31,673 bases of DNA, taken from positions 1 to 31,673 of the forward strand of contig CAYGFI010000039.1 in assembly GCA_964349045.1 (NCBI GenBank), written 5' to 3'. The position numbers were made by a program, and so were the translations under genes. This DNA is from JACJXF01 sp964349045. Its GTDB lineage: Bacteria > Bacteroidota > Bacteroidia > Bacteroidales > GCA-2748055. Shown here piece after piece: positions 23,501 through 29,200 of the stretch (its first letter is position 1; each line of letters starts with the position of its first letter). A model generated the notes under the pieces. That model had not been told where the DNA came from, ran no database searches, and saw nothing but the letters and a program-made list of their open reading frames with translations.

Positions 23501-23802
23501 ACCGCCGGATGATAATCCCCGGGTATTTCCCTTACTTCCTTAACCTCATCGATCCGTGTTATACAAATCCTTCTTATTTCGCCATCCACAATCATTTCGC
23601 AGGCGCCACATTTACCGATTCCACATTCGAGGGAACGTTTACGGTTTTGGAGGCTGTGACTGTGAACCGGGTATCCTGCCTGGTGGAGGGCTGCTGCTAT
23701 GGTAAAACCTTTTTCACCGGCTATCTTCCTGCCTTCGAAGTTAAACGCAACTTTTTCATTTACAGGCACTTCTAATATTGGGTGATGGGAAATCTTCCTC
23801 AT
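20563..23802 (-). CDS. Multidomain iron-sulfur FAD-dependent oxidoreductase (fused amino/imino-acid dehydrogenase type)
   Basis: 1079 residues. Seen in order: a 2Fe-2S ferredoxin-like module with Cys60, Cys65, Cys68 and Cys80 (CGIGKCGAC, then IRRIC); an FAD/NAD(P) Rossmann domain from about 115 (VAIVGAGPAGLAA, IGGQF, TVGAGNIGYLTSYQ); a Cys-rich 4Fe-4S-like region at about 455-515 (CVYGFACNPCEFACPHGAI, CTGCMECVYQCPG); a BFD-like 2Fe-2S module at about 605-660 (CHCDD, GACRGKRC); and a DAO-type FAD domain from about 700 (VAGGGIGGSSVFRYL, GYYIEPRMIIDP). These parts occur as separate subunits in HcnABC, LhpBEF-type D-hydroxyproline dehydrogenase and archaeal proline dehydrogenases. Oxidation of an amino or imino acid with electron transfer to a carrier is the best inference. 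Divergent from the sigma factor gene. Confidence 0.9.
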   Translation of the reverse strand: MRKISHHPILEVPVNEKVAFNFEGRKIAGEKGFTIAAALHQAGYPVHSHSLQNRKRSLECGIGKCGACEMIVDGEIRRICITRIDEVKEVREIPGDYHPAVKSPEKKRGVKVYKTHVAIVGAGPAGLAAREELNIHGIENIVIDSNDKIGGQFLMQTHQFFFFEKEKKFGGMRGFEIAHALAGENHEGIFLNSTVWDIFGGGRLAVKNNRTSEIYYVEAVYLVIATGAVPFMPSFRNDDLPGVYTAAVFQKMMNQEFTLLGKNVLTVGAGNIGYLTSYQLMQAGAKVTAIIEAMPFEGGFPVQANRVKRLGIPVMTSKILVKAVPNEQNDGITGAIVADCKDFKPIPGTEKVISGIDAINICTGLIQDDLLLRKGREVFGRRCYGAGDAVRIGEGTSAVLRGRQVAFEILEEMGEDYNYNSFLELSKEYIDSQQHPSKVINEPYKPTAERSMEKTFVLIDCVYGFACNPCEFACPHGAITKTSTSTVPQIDFNRCTGCMECVYQCPGLAIFGYNLKNDKLFLPLEFIVPEGTEVFLVDNGGVKKGRGVIEKVLVKKNKTNIARIRSLDLKGEALMQVRGFINITDYPDPVTMEKPSEYDSTPSESYICHCDDVKMEDILEVVGDRKFISVDEIKHTTRLGMGACRGKRCIKRLKQAITEYGISVIGEPTPRGPMSNQLELSELYPREDADEVIIGSGRFKTERIRVKSLVAGGGIGGSSVFRYLAEAGLEPMLINSGHGASWRNIAGGRPAFSLPELSEIATHNLHLFEDLQKIKNIDFRKILYVNFAHDEASYNSLGKTKEWQDAFMIEPKDFRKVISSAFNPNGSKYLSALVTRNCWQASPGKTIDLLRNIALGKGGSLMEDVTLEDIRKEGKDFIALVRDNKGKFTEFQTEVFVNALGEGGESMARKLGFETGLYPVRHQAFITRRMPMLGINGVPLPMLIDRRRYKGFVAVYGQQLAETGQVIGCASPATEGLEAGQNLKVNTREFIEIVSEVFMDWIPELSSVGFQAIWSGYYIEPRMIIDPAKGMFLGLRGQGFMLSQYLAKMYVDEMMGKEVPGYFKRLRLEGDGLPETTLK

Positions 23803-23892
23803 TATTATTCGTAATTTACCAGGACGAAAAATAATGAAAAGATATAGTACCGGCTAATGATGTTTATCAGTATTTGAAATGATTTTCGTCAT

Positions 23893-23950
23893 ATCGTAAC
23901 TTCGTCACGTCATCACGTCATCACGTCGTCACATTCGTAACGTCCGTCAC
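23893..23950. repeat. CGTCAC/CATCAC array in the divergent spacer
   Basis: CGTCAC and CATCAC cores recur about every 8-9 bp from 23903 and end in GTCCGTCAC at about 23942-23950. It has the opposite strand polarity to the 16758 array. The surrounding 284-bp spacer between the oxidoreductase and the sigma gene shows no other gene; TAATTTG at 24012-24018 is a near match to a -7 box but one base short. Confidence 0.8.
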
Positions 23951-24086
23951 ATTTTTATCATCAATTTAATTCATATTTATTCTAAATAAACAAACCTTCT
24001 TAAAATAAATCCGTAATTTGTATATTTCAAATAAAACCCGTGCAACTCTTTTAAACCTGCCCGGGTCTAATGTACAGAACCGCTCC

Positions 24087-24722
24087 ATGTGGAATGACGA
24101 TGAAATACTAAAAGGATGTATAAAGAAGGATCCAAGGGCACAAAAACTGCTGTATGAAAAGTACTGCCGGGGACTGATGGGTGTATGCCTGCGCTTTACA
24201 GGAAACAGGGACGAAGCGGAGGATGTTCTCCAGGAAGGTTTTGTGAAAATATTTATGAATATTGAAAGTTTTAAGGAAAAAAGTTCTTTGGGTGCCTGGA
24301 TGCGACGTATCATCATCAATACGGCTATAACATTGTATCACCGTAACCTGAAACACCGTCACCATTATGATGTGGACGATTTCAGGGAGAAGACTATAGC
24401 CGATGCAGCCTGGGATGGCGCCGAATACACCAGGGATGAGCTATACAACATTATCAAAGACATCCCCGCAGGTTACCGCATAGTTTTTAATCTGTATGCA
24501 GTTGAAGGGTTTAAACATAAAGAAATTGCAAGGAAGCTGAACATCGATATAAACACTTCTAAGTCGCAGTATTCAAGAGCGAAGACGTATATACAGGGGA
24601 AGTTAGAGGAATTGGGGAGGGAGAAAAAGCGTGACGACGTGACGAACGTAACGAACGTGACGGACGTGACGAGGGTCACAACCCAAACGAAGAGAAGTGG
24701 TAACAAAGGAATGACGGTTTAA
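24087..24722 (+). CDS. ECF-type RNA polymerase sigma factor with a repeat-encoded C-terminal tail
   Basis: Seen: 211 residues from the ATG at 24087. Region 2 is LYEKYCRGLMGVCLRFTGNR then DEAEDVLQEGFVKIFMNIES and GAWMRRIIINTAI; region 4 is LYNIIKDIPAGYRIVFNLYA then GFKHKEIARKLNIDINTSKS and QYSRAKTYIQGKLEEL. The sigma fold ends near residue 181. The remaining tail (DDVTNVTNVTDVTRV, then TTQTKRSGNKGMTV) is encoded by a GTGACGAAC repeat array and looks non-essential. The frame extends upstream to 24018, but those residues are not sigma-like. It is followed by a membrane PKD protein that probably regulates it and by a giant adhesin gene. Confidence 0.92.
   Translation: MWNDDEILKGCIKKDPRAQKLLYEKYCRGLMGVCLRFTGNRDEAEDVLQEGFVKIFMNIESFKEKSSLGAWMRRIIINTAITLYHRNLKHRHHYDVDDFREKTIADAAWDGAEYTRDELYNIIKDIPAGYRIVFNLYAVEGFKHKEIARKLNIDINTSKSQYSRAKTYIQGKLEELGREKKRDDVTNVTNVTDVTRVTTQTKRSGNKGMTV
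24631..24680. repeat. GTGACG array inside the sigma gene
   Basis: Cores at 24631, 24639, 24648 (GTAACG), 24657 and 24666, then GGGTCAC. Spacing is 9 bp from 24639, so the repeat stays in frame and encodes a V-T-x tripeptide series. The opposite-strand array at 24743 could pair with it. Confidence 0.88.
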
Positions 24723-24742
24723 GATACAACATAATAACTTTA

Positions 24743-24808
24743 CGACCGTCACGACCATCACGACCATCACGACCGTCACGACCCTCACGACCGTCACGAC
24801 CGTCACGA
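24743..24808. repeat. CGACCGTCA tandem array (period 9), seven units
   Basis: Units at 24743, 24752, 24761, 24770, 24779, 24788 and 24797 (CGACCGTCA, with CGACCATCA and CGACCCTCA variants), in the 110-bp spacer between the sigma gene and the PKD-protein gene. It is the reverse complement in type of the array at 24631-24680, so the two could form a long imperfect stem around the sigma stop codon. Confidence 0.9.
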
Positions 24809-24832
24809 TAAAATAACATCACGATCAAAAAA

Positions 24833-26188
24833 ATGGCCGAAAATAAAGACATAGAACAACTCTTTCGCAAGGAATTCGAATCCTTCGAAGTCCAGCCCTC
24901 AAAATGGGTATGGAGAAGAGTGCGTACTGATCTTTTTATTAAAAATTTTCTGCATTTTTCCCCGCGGTCGCTTAATGCCTGGTATATCGGTGGAGCATTG
25001 ATAGTTTCTTCTGTTCTGGTTTATACGTTTGTGAAACCTGGGGATAAGGTTGAGGTTGAGGTTAAGGATAAGGTTGAGGCTGAGGTTGAGGCTGAGGTTG
25101 AGGTTGAGGTTGAGGATCAGGCAGAAAAGAGCTTGTCAGATTTGCAGGAAACATTTTTTATTTATGACTCTTTAGGGACGGGAGAAGGGAGAAGGGAGAC
25201 GGAAGTCGGGAGTCGGGAGACGGAAGTAGGGAGCAGGGAGAAGGGAGTAGGGAGTCGGAAGGCAGTAGACAGAAATCAGGTAAAGGAAGGAGGATTGCCA
25301 GCAAGCTTAGCTATAAGTCCAATACCTAAACAGCCATCTGAAAATATCACAGACCGGGATATTACCAGCGCCTATATCGGGCAAAGGGTTATAGCCTGGT
25401 TCAAATGTTCCTTACCGGTAGGATGTGTACCCCTGAGTACAAGTTTCATAAACTACTCACAGAACGCCATTCGTTACTCATGGAGTTTTGGCGATGGTGG
25501 CCGCTCTGAACTGGCCAGTCCATTCTACATTTTCGATGAGCCCGGCACATGGTTCGTTAGTCTTACCGCTTTTTCCGAAAACAATGAAATAAGCATCTTC
25601 ACAGACAGCATCCGGGTGAATCCAAAACCGGTAGCGCGGTTCAGTATGGATATTCAGGGGCTTCCGGGTGACGAACTGCCGGTATATTTCTACAATTACA
25701 GCCGCGGTGCAGAAAACTACCTGTGGGACTTTGGAGATGGCTCCACATCCAACCTAAAGGATCCTGACCATTATTTCGGCAAAAAAGCCCGGACCAACAT
25801 AAAACTTCTGGCTTTCTCTGAAGCCGGATGCAGCGATTCGACGATCTTACAGGACATCTTTAAGGAAGGAGAGCCTGTATTCATCTTCCCTACAGCTTTC
25901 TCCCCCGGTACGACCGGGCCCGGAACAGGACAATACTCAGGTACGAGTCCGCGGAATGATGTCTTTTACCCATATGTGGAAGAAGATCCCGAGGAATACC
26001 AGTTAAGAATATTTAACCGTAGCGGTATCCTCCTCTTCGAGAGCAACGACATCCATTTCGGCTGGGACGGATATTACCGGGAAGTACTTCTTTCGCAGGG
26101 TGTTTATGTCTGGAAAGCCCGGGCAAAGTTTAGCGACGGGAGGAGTGTGGTTAGGATGGGGGATGTGACATTGTTATGGGGGGAGTAG
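24833..26188 (+). CDS. Single-pass membrane protein with two PKD domains and a gliding-motility-type C-terminal domain
   Basis: 451 residues. Seen: a short cytoplasmic N-terminus (DIEQLFRKEFESFEVQPSKW, about 43 residues), one membrane segment (YIGGALIVSSVLVYTF, about 46-63), then a low-complexity linker: (E/V)n at about 72-94 and a GSRETEVGSRE-type stretch at about 115-143, both repeat-encoded. Two PKD-like domains follow (IRYSWSFGDGG and ENYLWDFGDGS). The C-terminal about 100 residues are a gliding-motility/type-B T9SS-like domain (FSPGTT, NDVFYPYVEED, LRIFNRSGILLFESND, WDGYYR, GVYVWKA). There is no cleavable signal peptide. Position directly after an ECF sigma gene suggests an anti-sigma or sensor partner; this is inferred, as no known anti-sigma motif is visible. 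Confidence 0.85.
   Translation: MAENKDIEQLFRKEFESFEVQPSKWVWRRVRTDLFIKNFLHFSPRSLNAWYIGGALIVSSVLVYTFVKPGDKVEVEVKDKVEAEVEAEVEVEVEDQAEKSLSDLQETFFIYDSLGTGEGRRETEVGSRETEVGSREKGVGSRKAVDRNQVKEGGLPASLAISPIPKQPSENITDRDITSAYIGQRVIAWFKCSLPVGCVPLSTSFINYSQNAIRYSWSFGDGGRSELASPFYIFDEPGTWFVSLTAFSENNEISIFTDSIRVNPKPVARFSMDIQGLPGDELPVYFYNYSRGAENYLWDFGDGSTSNLKDPDHYFGKKARTNIKLLAFSEAGCSDSTILQDIFKEGEPVFIFPTAFSPGTTGPGTGQYSGTSPRNDVFYPYVEEDPEEYQLRIFNRSGILLFESNDIHFGWDGYYREVLLSQGVYVWKARAKFSDGRSVVRMGDVTLLWGE
25047..25116. repeat. GAGGTT hexamer repeat encoding a Glu/Val linker
   Basis: GAGGTT and close variants (AAGGTT, GAGGCT, GAGGAT) in phase with the reading frame give alternating Glu/Val/Lys/Ala residues after the membrane segment. 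It is the same hexamer as in sodB at 16543-16606. Confidence 0.88.
25173..25262. repeat. GGGAG-type 7-mer repeats inside the PKD-protein gene
   Basis: GGGAGAC, GGGAGTC, GGGAGAA, GGGAGTA and GGAAGTC 7-mers follow one another. They stay open in the coding frame and encode a hydrophilic Gly/Ser/Arg/Glu linker before the first PKD domain. Confidence 0.85.
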
Positions 26189-26281
26189 GGTGTATGGAAT
26201 AGGAATTAGGAAATATTTGTTACTATTAAAAATTCTGACATGAAGACGTCATCTTTTCCCTAAAATAAAAAAACATTCTTT

Positions 26282-29200
26282 ATGAAAGCAAGAAGAATTT
26301 TAGTATTGTTTTCACTATCATTAATATTTCATTCTTATGCTATTTCACAACCTTCATGGACATCAGGACCAACAGCAACTCCTCAAACATTAACTGTCGA
26401 TGTGTCATTTGCAGTAAGCCAGAACAGCAAAGTATATTGGATTGCATACAATTATTTTAATACCGCTGTCTATACTGGGGGTCAAGTAAAAACTTTGGTA
26501 GGTACCGGAGGTGCTGGTATTGTTGATAAGGGTACTTATACATATACAACACCAGGTACTGTTTCAATAACGATGTCTAATTTACCTCCAGGCACCAAGG
26601 TGATGATTTTTTTGGCTGCTGAAAGTAATCCTGGTGGCGTTATACAAATTTCAGGAACAAAACTTGATCCTACAACCTTACCCTGCCCAGCCTCAATATA
26701 TATAGAAACAGGATTTAATAATGCTGACCGCTGTGTGAATGATCCGGTTGACAATGCAAGAAAATTATACACGATAAATACTTACAACGGATATGATGCC
26801 GGTGCAGGTCCGCAATACTCTACCATTTTAAATGGGGCCGCATGGACAATAAACTGGGGAGACGGAACTCCAAATTACACTTTCACTTCAACCTACAACA
26901 ACGATGGGCCGGGGGGTGAATTTGTTCCGGGATGGGAACGACTTATTATACCCCATTCCTATACTGTTCATGATTCGTGTTTTAGAATTGCAACTCTTCA
27001 GATTACTCAACCAGGGGCTTGCGCTTCAATTGGGACGAAAACAGAAACCCAGATTCCGATTTTAGCCGGACGTGACTGGGATGCGGATGGTAATGGTTCT
27101 CAATTGTTGGTTAATGCAACGGGCGGAAGTCCTGATACCATAAAGGTATGTGAGGGTTTTGAATCAACTGTAACATTAAGGGATGATGGTATCTGGGATT
27201 GCGATGCAACTTTTAAAACCTATCCTCCGGGAGAGGTAAATGCCACGGATAGAAATGTACAATTTGTGTATGGAATGCATCCTGTAACCCAGGCAGTTGC
27301 AGGACAGAATACTATTACCGGGAATGTGTCTATAACCGGAACCTATCCCGGTACTGCCAATACTACCACGGGACATGCATCGGGTGTTATTAATATACCA
27401 ACAGGTGCAATGAGTCCCATTACCAACCCCAATACTTTAAGCGATGTTATTACGATACCTGCAACAGCAACCTACGGGCAATATATGCATGTATATTTTA
27501 AAAACTGGAATAAGTGTAACCCATACACAGGCGCTGCCAGTACCTGGAATGGAACTGCAGTCTGGGATTCAATTGTAATCTATATTGTCAATGCACCCGA
27601 TGCCCCAACTGTGGCGGATAAGGAAATCTGCTTCGGTGGGGACAGAACTCTAACCGTGACAAGTACCCCGGCCGGTACAATAACATGGTACTCCAATGCT
27701 GCTTTAACACCACCCACGCTTGGAACCGGAATTTCTTATGTTCCCACCCAAACTGCTGCCGGTAGTTACGATTTCTGGGTAACAGACCAATCAGCAACCG
27801 GTTTGTTCTGCATGAGCCCGGCTACAAAAGTTACATTAAAAATCAGGGAAAATCTTACCCAACCGGGAGCTATTACCGGCCCGGCCGAAGTTTGTATAAA
27901 TGCCACCGGGCAAATATATTCTGTTGTCGCTAATCCCCCGGTAAAACCAATTGGAGGCGTAACCGATTACCAATGGAGTGTACCGGCAGGTTGGTCTATA
28001 ACTGCCGGTCAGGGTACAAAGCAGATCACCGCTAATGTTGGGGGATCATCCGGGAGTCAGAGTGTCAGCCTGGTAAACAGGTACACGACAGCGCCTAACT
28101 GCTCCTCCCCAAGCCAGTCAACCACGGTAACAGTAAGCGCACTTACGGTTGGAGGTTCTGTTACAGGTGGAGCGACCCCTCGTTGTTTTGGATCGGCAAC
28201 CGGCGCAATGACATTATCTGGTCATACCGGGAGTGTTGTGCGTTGGGAGAAAAGAGTTGATTCAGGTGGATGGACTATTATAGCAAACACAAATTTAAAC
28301 TATACAGAGGTACCTTCCAGTGTAGGAACATGGGAATACCGGGCTCTTGTACAGAGCGGATCATGCACATCAGTTTACTCTGCAATAAGATCGATTGTTG
28401 TTGTTCCTGCTTCTGTTGGGGGTACGACCTCGGGGGGCACAACACCTATCTGTCTCGGATCGAGTACCGGAAACATTACCGTTTCAGGATATACCGGTAC
28501 TATTACGCGGTGGCAGAGACGTCCTGGCACTTCCGGTGGTTGGACCAATATTGGGGGTACCGGAGGACTTGTAAATTATAATCCGGTGCCTGCATCTGCC
28601 GGAACATGGCAATATCGTGCTCAGATCACAAGCAGCCCTTGCGGTTCAGCTTTTTCAACCATCACAACAATTGAAGTAAATCCTACTACTGTAGGAGGAT
28701 CGGTTACCGGTGGTACAACCGTATGCCAGGGAAGTACATCAGGCCTGCTTACTTTGGCAGGACATACGGGCAGTATTACGAAATGGCAGGTCAGCACAAA
28801 TGCAGGAGGTGCGTGGTCCGATATAGCAAATACTCTTACAACCTACACCAGCGGGGCATTAACTCCCGGTACTTACTGGTATCGTGCGGTAGTTCAGAGC
28901 GGTGTGTGCCTGGTTCAAAACAGCTCTCATACGATAGTTACAGTAAGCCCAACTACAGTCGGGGGTACGGTTTCCGGGGGATCAACCGTGTGCCAGGGTA
29001 GTAATTCAGGACTTCTGACTTTGGCAGGTCATACCGGCAGTGTCACAAAATGGCAGTTTAGTACAAACGCCGGTGGCGCGTGGACTGATATTGCCAATAC
29101 GCTTACAACCTATACCAGTGGGGCATTAACTACAGGTACCTACTGGTACCGCGCAGTAGTTCAGAGCGGTGCCTGTCTGGTGCAAAACAGCGCTCATACA

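Noticed and set aside
24603..24870. Minus-strand open frames rich in Val-Thr or Asp-Gly-Arg across the 9-mer arrays
   Set aside because: They are shadows produced by a 9-bp tandem repeat, which stays open in several frames; they overlap the sigma gene and the start of the PKD gene.
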